A stretch of 64,000 bases of DNA from Margaritifera margaritifera (taxonomy: Eukaryota > Mollusca > Bivalvia > Unionida > Margaritiferidae), in NCBI GenBank assembly GCA_029931535.1, contig JAQPZY010001419.1, positions 1,768,501 through 1,832,500 of the forward strand. The letters are read 5' to 3'. Below, in pieces: positions 50,060-63,359 of the stretch (within the stretch, counting starts at the first letter, position 1; every line of letters starts with the position of its first letter). The position numbers and the translations under genes are program-made. The notes below the pieces were generated by a model. The model was not told the DNA's origin. It made no database searches and was given only the letters and a program-made list of their open reading frames with translations.

Positions 50060-51530
50060 TATACGATAGGTATTTGAAAAGTTCTGAATATCTTGTTACA
50101 ACATTTCTTTTAACCTGTCAGTAAATATAATGGATATCGATAGACAAAATAACGTTCGATAAAATGATCAGCAGATGCACGTGCATCACGCTGGACACAT
50201 GCAGATATATACGTGTGACGTAGCATAGGTAAATGACAGTTACTAAAAAATGTCGGAGGAGGAAAACATTTCCGCTACTGATCAAAGACCATACTGTAAA
50301 ATCTGGGCGTTCTTACTGTACACTCCGACTGATATCAAGGCCGATTTGGATACAGTTTACAAATGTATTGATTCTCTGATTTATCTTATTCATTGTTTTA
50401 AAGATGGCTGTGAATCCACGGAAGATGACCTACGTTCTCGAAGACCGCTGTCTGGGATGAAGATGTTCTACATAGAGCAAGATTCTTTTATTATCACAAT
50501 CATTAATTCATCAGCTGTTTCAATATGTTTAACAATCATTTGAAAGTCAGAAAGGTTTGTGCAAGATGGGTCATATATTTGTTGGCAGCTGACCAAAAAG
50601 AGACTCGTGTTGAAATCGCCAAACAGCTACTCACAAAATATAAAAGAGTGACCAGAGACGTTTGAATGATATTGTCACAGGTGACAAGTAATGCATGTAC
50701 TTTTCAGAACCCGACTCAAGAGAAACTAATAAAATTTGGATCAGATAAAATGAGCAAAAACCACAAACAGCTCGAACCGAGATATTTTATTTTTTGAACG
50801 TCAGGATAAGTTATTTTTTTTAAAGTAATACAATGGCTATAATAGTTTGGGGGTGTGGGTGTGCTATAATCAGAGAAAGAATATATGGATTTTTTCTCCA
50901 AAATTCTCAGGCCCACTTCCCCTCCCCCCCCCCCAAAAAAAAAAAACAAACAAAAAAAAACAAACAAACAAACAAACAAAAAATTTAACATTAAAAGAAA
51001 GTCGTCGATTATTTATTTTTCTATATAAACGACCTGGTCGTCCAGGTACCTGTGATGACTCTGCTAATGTCACTGGACATATTTATGTCTCCAAAGTGTT
51101 GGAACACTACCGAACCACCTGTCCATGCACTGGTACCCGAGGTATACATCTACTCCAAGACAACGTACCGGCGCATAAATCCGCTGCATCACAGACTTCA
51201 TGAAGGAGCATAGCATCCAACCTTTGCCACATCCTTCATACGGCCCCTGTTTAGCTCCAAGTGAATCTCGTTATCAAAGATTCGCTGAGGGGCAGACGAC
51301 TTGAAAGCCGTCATGCAGTTGTAAATGCAGTCTCCAGTGTATGAACAACATACCAAAAAGTGAATACAAAATGGCATTTAATAATTGGATAATCAGTCTG
51401 AGAAAACGTATAGACGTGTACGGGGAGTACTTTAAGGGGATGCACTTGCATAATGTTCTCTAATAAAGAACTTTGTTGTACAACGCACTAATAATCAGAA
51501 CTGTAAAGATTTTCGTACTTTAAATAGCAT
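50060..51530 (+). mobile_element. Decayed mariner-family transposon
   Basis: A mariner transposase relic occupies 50250-51470. Possible imperfect terminal repeats: 'ggtatttgaaaagttctgaa' at 50070 against the reverse complement around 51490-51525 ('acagttctgattat'). No intact TA-flanked ends could be fixed. Confidence 0.65.
50250..51470 (+). pseudogene. Mariner transposase relic
   Basis: Pieces in order: 'CFKDGCESTEDDLRSRRPLS' (50394-50453, helix-turn-helix to catalytic linker), 'KVCARWVIYLLAADQKETRV' (50553-50612), 'EPDSRETNKIWIR' (50707-50745), 'ANVTGHIYVSKVLEHYR', 'GTRGIHLLQDNVPAHKS' (second catalytic D, about 51136-51180), then remnants of 'HPSYGPCLAPS'. The first catalytic D block has become GDK-stop (50671). 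A poly-C/A insertion (50924-50980) interrupts the core. Cut-and-paste transposase, dead. Confidence 0.85.
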
Positions 51531-51540
51531 AGTATCATAG

Positions 51541-51735
51541 TCCCTGTTGAACGGAATCTCTCAATATACCTTCGCTGTTGAGCGGTATATCTCAATATAC
51601 CGTCCCTGTTGAACGGTATATCTCAATATACCGTCCATGTTGAACGGTTTATCTCAGTACACCGACCCTGTTGAACAGAGTCAGTCAGTATACCGTCCCA
51701 ATCGAACGGTGGTATATCTCAGTACATCATCTTTG
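51541..51735 (+). repeat. 31-bp hairpin-forming minisatellite
   Basis: Units start at 51541, 51572, 51603, 51634, 51665 and 51696, an exact 31-bp period, about 6.3 copies. In unit 3, ATACCGT (51597-51603) and ACGGTAT (51613-51619) are inverted copies around 'ccctgttga', so each unit can fold. Later units diverge. Confidence 0.92.
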
Positions 51736-51898
51736 TTGGTCAACTGAGTCGCTGTGGTTCACATTTCGTTCGCATTTTAAAGTTGGGATTCGGGGGCTTG
51801 AGCACATATATAATAGTGGTATTTTAGTATTTAGGATCTACAGAATTTACAATTATTGAGTTTAAGTCGACACAAATCTGTGTGTTTGTTTATTTTAC

Positions 51899-51924
51899 AA
51901 ATGACATGTTTAAACATGTCATTT
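51899..51924. repeat. Perfect 26-bp palindrome
   Basis: 13-bp arms aaatgacatgttt / aaacatgtcattt with no spacer, centred on GTTTAAAC. Confidence 0.9.
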
Positions 51925-51929
51925 TATAT

Positions 51930-53519
51930 TTAGATAGAAAAAGAGAGTTAGCCTGGTTTGATTTGACTTTACTTCGTTGATAATGCTGAACTCGTGTATT
52001 CACATGCAATTGTAGATGGATGATATCCTCCGCCTCCTCCCCGAGGCAAACATCCCCCACGTGGCGATAAGAAGTCTGACTGTTAAAGAAAATATAAACG
52101 CCTAATTCATAAATCTTTACTTGCCGATGGTAACAAAAATGTTATTACTGCCTTTCGTGCACATATCTGTAACAATCGCTTTTCTGACATATGTACTGAC
52201 TAATGAGCAAGATGTTTCCAATGATCACCTATGTCAGATGATATGCCTTAAAAGTACGCTTTGTTGCAAACCAGAAATTGTATAATTGTATACTTCCTTA
52301 TGTAAGCACGACAGCCAATAGTCTTTCAACACACAAACACTCTCTCACACACACACACACACACACATTGCTTTGTTAAGATCAAGATAAGCAGACAAGC
52401 AGACAATGAAATCTCTTTGGATTCTCCAGTTGCAGTAATTTGCTGAGGTTCTTTTTTTATATTATTTTTACCCTTTCACTTGCAGAAAGGCTTGGACTTG
52501 TTCAAATTAGTTGTATTAGAATTATTAAAATATCTAAGTACTATTAAAACTTTCTCCATCTGAACTCATGTGTATGAAAGAAGATTTTACAGAAGATAGA
52601 TGTGTTTACATCACTCAAAGAAACACGTTACGCAATTTGTAAAATATCGCAACACTGGTCATTGCCGTCTTCATAGAGACAGATCACCTCGAAAAAACAT
52701 ATCCAAAAAGATTACATATTTCACAGTTCTAATGCGTATACCAATGCTTCAAATGTGTGTAATACATAGAATCATATAACAATTCATTTCTAATATTAGC
52801 GGAAACACGTAATTTTACGGTATAAGAAAGAAAGGGTCGGCAAGTCTGCCATTTGGAATTTTTTCAAGCACGACTTTCATCGCATCGCCGCCAAAATACT
52901 CGGTAAATAGATAATACAGAAAACGACAATGTATAGTGGTAGATTCGAATACGATTCCAGAATTCATTACTAACCTCCTCCCAAGCTTATTAACCGTTCT
53001 GAAATCATTATTGAAACATAAGCACCTCCTCTCGAGTGTTCATTGAATGACGGAAATAACGTTTCACTTTTGCTCATTGGTATAAATGAATGACTGGTGA
53101 ACATTTCAATAACTATTAAATAGACGGAACATGTGGGAAAAAAGCGAGGAATCCGAATATTTTATGACAATTTGTTTTTCTTTTTGTTTTATGAACACTA
53201 CATTTAAATATCGGAAGTTCGCATACCGATACACATTAAAGTTCACAGAGTTGTATTGTTGACGAATTAGCCTGCAGAGACCTGCATTGCTGATACTTCA
53301 TATGGCATCTATTCTTGGAATATTTATCAATTTTGCTAAAAACTATCAGCCTGCTTTTTACAGCCGCTTTTATAATTGTCGGACTATTTTGGTGAAGTCG
53401 GGCATTTGGGCCTGGGGTTGAATTCTTAGGTCCGTAGCCAACACCATCGTAATCGTAATGTAAAGTCCATCGGGGTTGCGCCGATGGCAAGAAAAAAAAA
53501 CAAAACAAACATTTAAGCA
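51930..53519. other. No gene recognised
   Basis: A CA array lies at 52346-52367. No coding pattern and no named repeat. Confidence 0.5.
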
Positions 53520-54345
53520 ACTTATCAACCGCTCAACAGAATTTGACCAAATTTAACATATACCTTTCTGGCATAAGGGTTTTTAATTTGTGCAAATGAT
53601 ACCGATGCTCCATCAAACATAGATGTCGCTCTTAAAAAAGAGAAGCTTTAAACGACTATTTTATGACAACCACTTTTCAGAATATGAGCAAAGTTGACAG
53701 AAAGCACTCCTGCATACAGGGCTCTCAGATTTGTACAATTGATGTCGATCCGCCATCAAATATGGCCGTCATTGTTAAAAATATGATCAAATTTCATAGC
53801 ATCCACGCACAAAGGGCATTTAGATATGTACTAAAAAACATGCCCTTTCGGAATGAAATATGGCTGACGTTAGTATTTAAAGATAATAACGACTGCTTTC
53901 AAAAAATCTGAACTGAACTTGACAAAATATTAAGAAAAACACTTTTGCACGAAGGGCTTTAAAATGTATGCAAAAGATACCGATTCGACATCAAATATGT
54001 CTGCCGTTACTGAAAATAAGACACCTTTAAATGACTTCTCAAAAAGCGCTCAACAGAATTTAAAAAGTTTTCACAGAAAGCACACTATTATAAAGGCTGT
54101 TGCTAAAAATAGACAATCTTTCAATAACATTCTTCTAAAAAAAATCGATATTTTTATCAAATTTGACAGTAAGCATCCTGTCTTGAAAACATTTCAAATT
54201 TATACAAATGATACCAATCTGCCGTCAAATACCGTTCAACAGAATTCGATCAACTTTGATACAAATCATCATGGTTTAATGATCTTTCAATATTGGAGAA
54301 ATGATACTGACGTGACTTCAATTATAATTGAAGATACAAAATAAT
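53520..54345 (+). repeat. Degenerate ~200-bp tandem repeat
   Basis: The block 'caaatgataccgat..gccatcaaata' recurs at about 53596, 53737, 53967, 54206 and 54298. 'ctcaacagaatttgaccaaa' recurs at 53532, 54048 and 54235, and 'gacagaaagcactcctg' recurs at 53694, 54075 and 54163. Spacing is irregular. The open frames 53663-53911 and 53964-54344 lie wholly in the repeat and are not supported as genes. Confidence 0.7.
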
Positions 54346-55764
54346 AAGAAACCTTGAAACAATTGTTTTCATATGTAAACAACAGCAATGGAATACATTT
54401 TACATAAGACATCGTCCTGACCAAGATTTTTCGGCCAACTATTCTTGCATTGGGCAATTAGTCTGATCTTAGTTAGTCAGGTGAATATGATCGCAGTTTG
54501 AGAAAATGTTTGTGTTGTTCTTTCAAGTACATTTTTAATTCAAATGTTTTCATGCGTTGTAACAGATACGACCCCCTCCCCACCCCCTCCACACTCCTCT
54601 CTCTCTCTCTCTCTCTCTCTTGAAAAGTGCTCTCATTTCTTCAAACAGAAACTCAAGTGAATATAAAAAAGAAAATAAACTGTAATGATTGCCAAGAATC
54701 ATTATTTAAAGACTTATCTAAGTACAATTGTTGCTAGCATCTAAGCTTTGGAGATATTTATTTCCGATCTAATTTTAATTATTCTGGATTATTCTGTTTT
54801 GGATTGAACGGTCTGTTGGCACTGAGTTTCTGTACACTACCTAAATATAAAACCTGCACTAAAGAAACCGCAAACAAAAATGCACAAGTAGCTGAAAGGA
54901 GATGTTGCCTACAGCTAGTTGGTAATGCAGTTGCTGCATCAGACTTGCGAGAATAAAATTTTCCAGATTTTCGGAAATCATTACATTCTATTTAGGCTAG
55001 CTGATTCATACACAGATGTGTAACTTAGTGTACAAGTAACCACATAATGCTGGTACAGCATCATTGCAGAGGCCACTTTTTGAAAACCAGCGAGATATTC
55101 AATGCAGTGTGCAATAGTCAATACGTTGGAAGGATAAAAAATGGGCGCATATTTCACAGGGGACCGACTGTTTAATTTTCAGGAATATAATGGGAGATGG
55201 AGGGTCTGTCCCTAATCAATTTAACATTTCCAATCCGTTCCTCCACTCTGTATTTCCTAGCACGGTACTATGTCAATAACCACAGAGAATACCTGTGTAT
55301 TGCATAAAATAACACAAATTACCCATAATTAGTCTTCACACCTGTCTGCATGGCTATATTATCTAGTTATTATTCATCGGTTTGGGGTTTAATTTGTAAC
55401 CGTCCTTTTTTAGCATTGTAATTCGTTTTAGTATGCGACATACGACTGAATTCTTTTTCACAAAATTAATGAAATATACAATTCTCAATTTGTAAACATT
55501 GCGATGAGAAGAAAAGTTTCTTTTGCTTTATAATATTAAATATACCGTACATTTCGTGATTTTTGTTTACACTAACAATCTAATAATTTCATTTCGATTG
55601 CAATTCGTCGATTTCGGTTCGTTCATTTCGCCCATTATTTTAATTTTCGGTAATTAGGTCTATCCTACTTCAGACATACACTTGAAAATCCCCTCAGTAT
55701 CGCATATTGATCTTTGCTTAGACAATCTAAATTATATACAGATTTATATGCATGTGACATAAAA

Positions 55765-56145
55765 AAAAAATTCAAATACAATTATTGGTCTGCTTTACTT
55801 AGGTGTCTCAAAATATAAAAAAGCCATTAAAACTGTCCCGGAGTATTTATTCCCAAAACTTTGCAGTAAATCATAGACGATTTCAGAGCAATTTCGGCAA
55901 TTGGATAGGTTCTACTTTTGCCACACCCTTACATCCAGTATAACCTATTTATCTTTGAAGAAAAGTGAAATAACACTAAAAGAGCAAAGGACTTATAGGT
56001 AGATGACCCAAAAGAAATTTCAAATACAGTTATTGGTCTAAATTATTTTATGACGTCTAAGCAATTAAAAAAAAACGTTTAAACTGCCTAGCGGTAACTA
56101 TGCCAACAGCTTTGCAGTAAATCATATGCGATTTCGAAAACAATC
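55765..56145 (+). repeat. Two-copy direct repeat, ~248-bp spacing
   Basis: 'caaatacaattattggtct' and 'gcagtaaatcatagacgatt' at 55774/55863 recur as 'caaatacagttattggtct' and 'gcagtaaatcatatgcgatt' at 56021/56114. Confidence 0.7.
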
Positions 56146-58844
56146 ACTGATATAAGATCGGGGTTCCCACAATTTGACTGTTAATTCCTATATGAAATTT
56201 GGTTACCTAATATTATGTTTGTCTTCTTTCAGAGTAACCACATATTGTATACAGTCAGAATGTAAATCAATGGAGTCAATGGGATTCTTTATCAATATGG
56301 CGACGCACCAGTCATGCGCACTAATGCAAGATATGGATAACGGTATCAATATATGGCTTGTACCCCAAAATTGGTTACAAGTTTCTTCCTCTGCTGCCCA
56401 AATTAGAATTAATAATATTGGTAATCTTGTTCTTATCAGTTAATTTGGATTTAAATAGAAAATGGGCGGCAGCTGTAAAGTGTAAATAATTATGATGTCG
56501 ATAGCCTCCCAAAGTTGTCCACGGCCGAAGGTGGAAGCGGAGTTTGCATCCAAAGAGCAATTGCTAGTTTTCCCCATATAATTATCAGGCAATTAAGATT
56601 ATGCTGCATCAAAAAATGTTACTTAGTTGGACAATTAGAAAAGCACTGGTTACAAACAGTGGAAGTGTTCTTAAATCGCATATGGAAGGGGGTTTTCCTG
56701 GTGGGTGGCGAAACCCGACGTACCTTTACTTACTATCTCATGCTTAACTGCTTTCCTTATTACCTTTATTTTTCTCTTTTCTTCTTTATCTGTGTGGTTT
56801 TTTACTGTTTTTGCTTTCTTTTTTGGGGGTTTTTTTACGGGTGGGGATGAGGAGAGGTAGCGTCTATACACGTCTTTTTTTCCTGTCCTTCCGTTCAAAC
56901 TTTAGTTCTTGCAACACAGTTTCCAGCTGATGTCTGAATCAAAAATGAACCTGGTATGTGGGTCGCGTAAGGGGATTGCTATTTATTTGGGGTCACAAGG
57001 GCAAAATAATTCAATACCGCGTCACAAATAACCATATATTTACTTCGTTTCAGCAGTATAACTTTATGTAAAGTTGTTTTTGGAATGCCCATCATTATGT
57101 GCAGACCTTCTGTTGCGAGTGCAGATTGCTATTGTTTCTGGGATCACCGAGTCCAAATTAAAGATTACGGTCAATGTTTTCATAGTGAATGAAACATACC
57201 ATGATCTACCCCTAATGATACAATTGTATTATTAAAAAGCAATGCTATAATTGCATCATTAAGGAACGTCATTGTCAGCGTCTAATAATATTAATTACTC
57301 CTAATATAACAATTATAAAATCAGAGATTGCGATTGCAGCCCATAATGAAAAAATGATATTATAAGGGGTTGCAGTTGCAACCTCTAATGTTACACTGTA
57401 TCATTAGGGTTTTGTATATCATCAGTGTTTGCTAAAGTACTATCATGTTGATAGGTGTCAAACTCAAAACTTATTCATACTTTAGAAGAAGGAAATGGAA
57501 CATTAGTTAGGTTATTTGTGTGTAATTAATTTTCAGCTTTTACTTGCTGTTGCGGTTTCTTTCTTTTCTAAACATTTGCGCTATCCCAGGAGACTGGGCA
57601 TTGATATGCAATATACCAAGGTAATCAATTTTGCCTGATTGTCCTGAGAAAATTATGTCTTGTATACGTATCAAGTTAACTTCACATACAGGGTTGTTTC
57701 CCTGTCATTATTCCGCTTTTGATTTGTTGTGAATTCAGTAAATGACTTTGATTTTTCTATAAACAAACATTCTAATGGCAACTTTTCATGTAAAATGAAC
57801 GCTTTCGAATTCTACAACTTCACCACACCAGGAACATTTGTTGAATTTTTCTACCCCGCAAATAGTTTTCGTCTCATTGCGCCATTCTGATAGCGTATAC
57901 GACATTGTATAAAGATATGGAGTTCTCAAAATTGTTTATAGATCAAACATCGTATGCATCGAGAAGAAATGTGCCATGGGCTGCATGGTGCCTCCAGTTG
58001 CCCTATTTATGAACCATAAATTAACGGAAGTACGGAAATCAGATTTAACATCAAAGGCATTACTAGTCTTTGTTAACTAAGCTTTTGTCCTTCATAACAA
58101 GCGAAATTAGACCGATTCAAAAATAAATATAGCAAACATCAAATTCCCACGCCAATTATACATGCAAAATTCCAAAATAAACTGTAATTATTTGAATGAA
58201 GATTGTGAGATTGCAAAATGTACACACCCAACCGGAAAAGCTGTGCACTTCCGAAGTTTCTTCTGCTTTGCCATTCAGCATAACAGAGCAAATGTAAAAT
58301 AATATGTGTTCAAGTTAGCTTAATCGACCGTGAGCATTATTATATAGACACCGCTATTGTTCCCTTCCGGGAACTCAATTATAGTTTAACCCACTCGAAT
58401 GATGGGGATTTGGTGGTTGAAGTATCACAAACACACTTGCAAAAGTCATGTTTAATAGTTTAGCCAATAATGACTTATCCAACACAATGGAAAATAAGTA
58501 CATTCCGTTATCTTCCTTGTATTGAACATATTGAATCTGTGGTTTGTTGAGTTCAACCAGTCTGCGTATGCATGATGACAAGGCGAAATACGTGTAATGA
58601 AAATCTTGAATTTTTCGAAGGAACGCGGTTTATATAAAAAAATTTGACCACATATTTTAAGGATTTTACATGCTTTACCTTTATATTTTCTTTTATAAAC
58701 CTTTTTTGTAGAATCTTAGCATCTTTACCTTTTATATTTTATGTTGTTATCCTTCATATCAATATTTTTGGAAGGGTTTATCTTTATAAAGTTTTATGCA
58801 ATTCTTAATTTTTACATTTATTTAACTTTACCTTTAGTTGGCAC

Positions 58845-58885
58845 GATATAGCTACTATTGTGCTGAGGTGCCGCAAAACCCTACT
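58845..58885 (+). repeat. SINE tail fragment
   Basis: 'gcacgatatagctac', then 'tgtgctgaggtgccgcaaaa', matches the tail of the SINE family at 1486-1682 and 2238-2325. Confidence 0.45.
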
Positions 58886-59148
58886 ATGTACATAAATACA
58901 TACAGACATACATACAGAAGAGTTTTAAAAGTCTCCTTCTTAGAAATATAATAATCATTGCTCAAGTTTTAAATCACGAGATTATTTAGTAGTTTTGATG
59001 ACGACAAACACGAAACTATTGGTGCTTCTTTTGTACAGATTTGTACTTTTAAAAGCTTTATCGTATGCCTCGCCAACGAATGTTCAAATGGCATAGAATG
59101 TTACCCTTCCCTTTTGTGTTTATCCAAATTATTCGGGGCATTTTTTCA

Positions 59149-59300
59149 GCGAAGCCATGCAACATTGTGCATGGATAAGTCTTAAGCGAAGTATAACACC
59201 ATCTTATTACAAAAAGGGCACTGTGGCTAAGTATTCTTGTTCCATGAGCACATTTCCAGTTTTAATGAAGTGTTTTGTCATTTTGGTTTGGTAATATTTG
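59149..59300 (+). repeat. Dispersed repeat, copy A
   Basis: 'gccatgcaacattgtgcat', 'cttgttccatgagcacattt' and 'tgtcattttggtttggt' parallel copy B at 62010-62160 in the same order. Confidence 0.6.
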
Positions 59301-59389
59301 GTAATATTGATTAAGTTTTGCATTTGGGTCAGTTTCTCAAACAATTAGGCCGCAGAGTGATGCAATTGTGTGCGTAGACGCGTCTTATG

Positions 59390-61757
59390 TATTCAACACT
59401 AAAAGTGAGGATTGAACAAATGTGAATAAAACAAAAGCTATCCTATTCAGAAAGGGTGAACCTTTGTTAAATTTCAAAAGATTGTTTTATGGAGGAAAAT
59501 AGGTTGGAAACTATGGAAAACTTCAATTATCTTGAAGTGGTTTTAAAACATATTGGAAATTTGTAAAAGCAAAACAGACACTTACAGATAAGGGAAATAT
59601 GTTTTATGTCAAATCTGAAAAGAAACTTAAACCATACAATTGTATGGAATTAGTTGATACAAGTATAACTTTCATTTTTTTTAAGTTTGTGATTTCCGGG
59701 AATTCCATAATCCAGGTGCAATCAAACGTATACTTTTAAAATTTATGAATTATGTATTAATGTAAAATTTCTACCTTTAATTTGACCATTTACGGCTAAC
59801 TCAATTGTTGCCACTGTAGTTATGTATAGTGGAAAATTAGTTTAAAATAAGAAATAGTTGCAGTGAGAAACATAGTATAACGTACTGTTGTTACGGCATT
59901 ATGTATTATTTTTAAATTATAATAGTTTTCATTTGGGTTTATAATCATTGTATTATAATTCCTTAGTTCAGTAACCTGCGCTATTTGTAAAGTACAATGT
60001 ACTTCAACGTGTTTACATGAGTCATGCTATGTCCTGGGAAAATCAATAATTATGTCGGTCAGCTTAACCCACAATGAAGAAATCCCGCGTGCAGATTTTA
60101 TGATCTGAATCCTATGTCAACATCATGTTGATTTGTGATAAGGTATTTTAATTGTAGTACAAAGGCACTACAAGTAGTAACATGCGCGACCTAGTTTCTG
60201 ATTGGTTAAAGAAGGTTGTTGACAGAACTCATTCTAAGTCGTAGTATTAGAAGTTTAAATTCTCTTTTACGCCGTAAGAGACAATATAATGCCAATATAA
60301 CCACTGAATGGGCATTCTTTGCAGTTCTCCAGAACCATAAGGTTATTGAGGAAGATTATTATTGTTTGTAAAATCAGCTGGTGAAAATATATTATCTACA
60401 TAGTACATTTTGGATTTAAGTACTATTCTTCAAGGAACTTAACAATATTCTACATTCACATGAGTTTACCTGGGATTAATAACATTTGGATTTAAAACTG
60501 TGTTTCTTGCAGCACGTCAACACATTAGTGACTTCATTCGGAATACTTTGGATTATCTTCCGGATTATCAAAATTCAATAGGACATTTAGGATTATTTAG
60601 GAATCTCTGAACTGTAAGTTATTTTTAATTCTTTCACTTTGTTTGTTTGAAATATTTAATATTTTAGGAAATTAAATTTACATTTTAGAAATTGTGAAAG
60701 ATTGTTTGAGTCGTTATTTCATTTGTTACTATTTCTAACCCCTAGACGTAACACTGTAAGATCAAACATATGACATAAATAACACAAATTGGGTTTCTTT
60801 GTTAAAACGTTGTTTGAACATGTATGGCGTTGCAGATGTTTGGTACTTTCCAGATTCGGTAGATATTGACATGTTTATTAATTTGTTAAAGTTTACAGAG
60901 GTTTGTAGTAAATGGGGAACCGAACTCATTGACCTCCCTTGAATAGGATAGCTAGCGCAATGGAAAAATCGGTATTCACTGTTTCAAAACTTAATTAGAG
61001 ACAGGATTCAAAATAATCCGAATGATAAGGACTGGCTTTTTCTGTGGCGCCATCTGATCGGGAGATAACTAAACAACGAAGGCATTTGGAAGGAAAATGT
61101 AGACAATTTGTCTGCGTTACTATTTTATAAAAGTATTGAAATCAATTTTGATTTGAAAATAATTTGGAAACATTTTTAAATGTGAAAGATAGATCAGCAC
61201 TAACAAGTCTGTAGGTCACTGCCCACTAGCAAATATGTGGGTCACTTCCCACTTAGTGAGGGTTGAGATAAGTAAATTTGGCAGTGCTCGTAATGAGAGA
61301 AACTTGAAAGTGCGTTTTATATGAGGAGAGGAATAAATTGAAGATGTGCACCAATTTTTATTAGTTTGCTAGAAATATCTGACACCTCGAAAGCCACTAA
61401 TTGGTAATTATATTTGGATATACCCATCTATATTTAAATACTTACTGCTATTCAAGGAAAAACAAATCCCTACAAATATGTATATATGAAATCTGAATTG
61501 AGAAAGCAAACTCTCTCCTCATGTATCTTCCTTGGTGTAACTTTGATTTTGTTTCTTCACAACAAACTGCATTTTGTGCCTATTTTTTTTACTGTAGTTT
61601 AATATGTGTTATGTTTTTTGCTTTGTTAGCAATACCGTCCATATGCAATGTTTTGCTCTTTTAGCAATACCGTCCAGATGCAATGTTTGTACGAAATATT
61701 TCTTCTCAATAAGCATGTGATGTTTGAGTGAAATAAAAAAATGAATTGAATTGAATG
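59390..61757 (+). mobile_element. 3' fragment of a non-LTR retrotransposon
   Basis: At 59425-59570 plus frames read 'NKTKAILFRKGEPLLNFKRL', then 'NFNYLEVVL', the end of an RT domain. At 60795-61090 'NWVSLLKRCLNMYGVADVW' continues the C-terminal region. At 61330-61480 'EDVHQFLLVC' (shifted) looks like the C-terminal zinc knuckle. The 3' end has a TTGAA-type tail (61742-61757) preceded by 'gtgaaataaaaaa'. The middle (59700-60790) does not read as the element, so an insertion or rearrangement splits it. Clade not resolved. Confidence 0.6.
61626..61690 (+). repeat. Short tandem duplication in the LINE 3' UTR
   Basis: 'ttagcaataccgtccatatg' and 'ttagcaataccgtccagatg' follow one another with about 39 bp period. 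Confidence 0.85.
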
Positions 61758-63355
61758 GACCAACCTACAAAGGATAGCGTATTTCGATCAACATTTTATG
61801 CTTTAGTGGCATCTGCTAAGTTTCATTTTTAATTCCGTTTCTTTTTGCTTTCTTGACTGCAGAGTGGCGAAACTTTGTGCGCGAATGCGTCATAATGAAA
61901 CTAGTACAATGCCCAGGTAACAATATTAAGTCACTGTGATCTATATTTCAGGCTTGAGTGACTTTGGTTTGGTTTTTAGGTCAGTTTTTATATAGCATTT
62001 TTGTCTGCAGAACCATGCAACATTGTGCGTATATACGTCTTGTGAGTGCAACACTTTCCCAACTAAAGTATGTCACTATGTCCAGGGATATCTTTTCCAT
62101 TAACACATTTCTAGTTTTACTAAAATACCATTGTATGTCCTTTCGACCTCCTATGGTCTTGGTTTTTTTCTTTTTTTTTTTCTTGTTATTATACATACCT
62201 TTTATAAAAGAAAAGATGTATTTTGTTTCAATAAAGCTGACCTTGAAACTTTGATATATGAAATTTCAAAATTGAAATGGGATACACTAATTGTTTCTAC
62301 TGTGAAAGAGAAATAATGAATTTTTCCATTATTGTTTTATTCAGGTCTTCCAAACACGAGTCTTTATTTTTTACCGTCGTTTAACTCTTATCTTTTTTTG
62401 CGTATAAATGCTCATTAAGAGCCCTATCGCTTACTAAACTCACCTTCTTAATTCCTATTAAATTATTTCTTTCCATGTTAATGTCTAATAAAAGAAGGTA
62501 TCGTCACTTGTTTGATGTCATATTTTAAAATTACCTGCTGATTTCTTCAGCTTATACGTACCTTTCTCTGTCTGACCGTCAATTTGAATTCTCTTTTTGA
62601 CAGATTCAAAAAGTATTTCCCTATTTAACCAAATTTTATAATATCATGTATGTATTGGAGTACTGGCACCGGTTTCTTACCTTAGACTATACTTGTGTCA
62701 TTCTCTCAAGGAAGGAGACTATTGCGTCCCAACCACGCCAATTCAAATGGAATTGCTTCTAAATTTATTCCAGCAAGATTTACCCCCCCCCCCCCCATAA
62801 CCGCCCCCACCCCATTTCTCTTCTTGCAGAAAAAAAGCAAAAAAAAGCAACAAAAAAACCAACAACATATTACTGGCAATATTTTCCTTTTATTGCTATA
62901 TAAATTTACAAATAATGATTCCAATTATTTCCTATTAAAACAAACTTTGTATCTATTACTATTGCTATGTTGTTATGTCTGTTGCCAAGCTTTCCAGTGT
63001 CTATTTATCATGGCGTAATTATACAACTGTGAGGTCGACCAGTGAAAACGTTTCGTGCATGCATCCAATCAGAGCTAAGTAAAAATAGGTACATAACGGA
63101 CTTTACTGTGTCTGCCCAGTTGTCCGGATACATACCATTTTCTTACCATATGAAACTCGTGATCTGATACATTTTCTCGTTTAAACACTATACTACAAAT
63201 ATACCACATGAACATAAGTGAAAATGTCTTTTACCTACCCACCCACCCCCAAATGTTCTTATTTTGTCTTTTAGGATGCAGCAAAATGTTTGTGCTATAA
63301 ATGCTTATCATTTATATCAATTACTGTTTTATACTATTACAATATTGTATACTTT
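61758..63355. other. No gene recognised
   Basis: Contains dispersed repeat copy B (62010-62160), poly-T (62164-62181) and a poly-C run (62785-62797). Confidence 0.5.
62010..62160 (+). repeat. Dispersed repeat, copy B
   Basis: Diverged copy of 59149-59300 in the same orientation. Confidence 0.6.
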
Positions 63356-63359
63356 ATGA

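Larger units (their letters stand above)
54346..59140. other. Long gene-free stretch
   Basis: No coding domain recognised. It contains a CT tract (54596-54620), the tandem pair at 55765-56145 and a SINE tail at 58845-58885. Open frames such as 56174-56443 and 56515-56850 lack recognisable motifs. Confidence 0.5.

Noticed and set aside
51541..51735. CRISPR array
   Set aside because: The regular 31-bp period has no unique spacers between repeats, and the sequence is animal DNA. It is a minisatellite.
56174..56850. Two short plus frames as small secreted or membrane proteins
   Set aside because: Hydrophobic starts or ends come from T-rich DNA; there is no start context, splice pattern or recognisable family.
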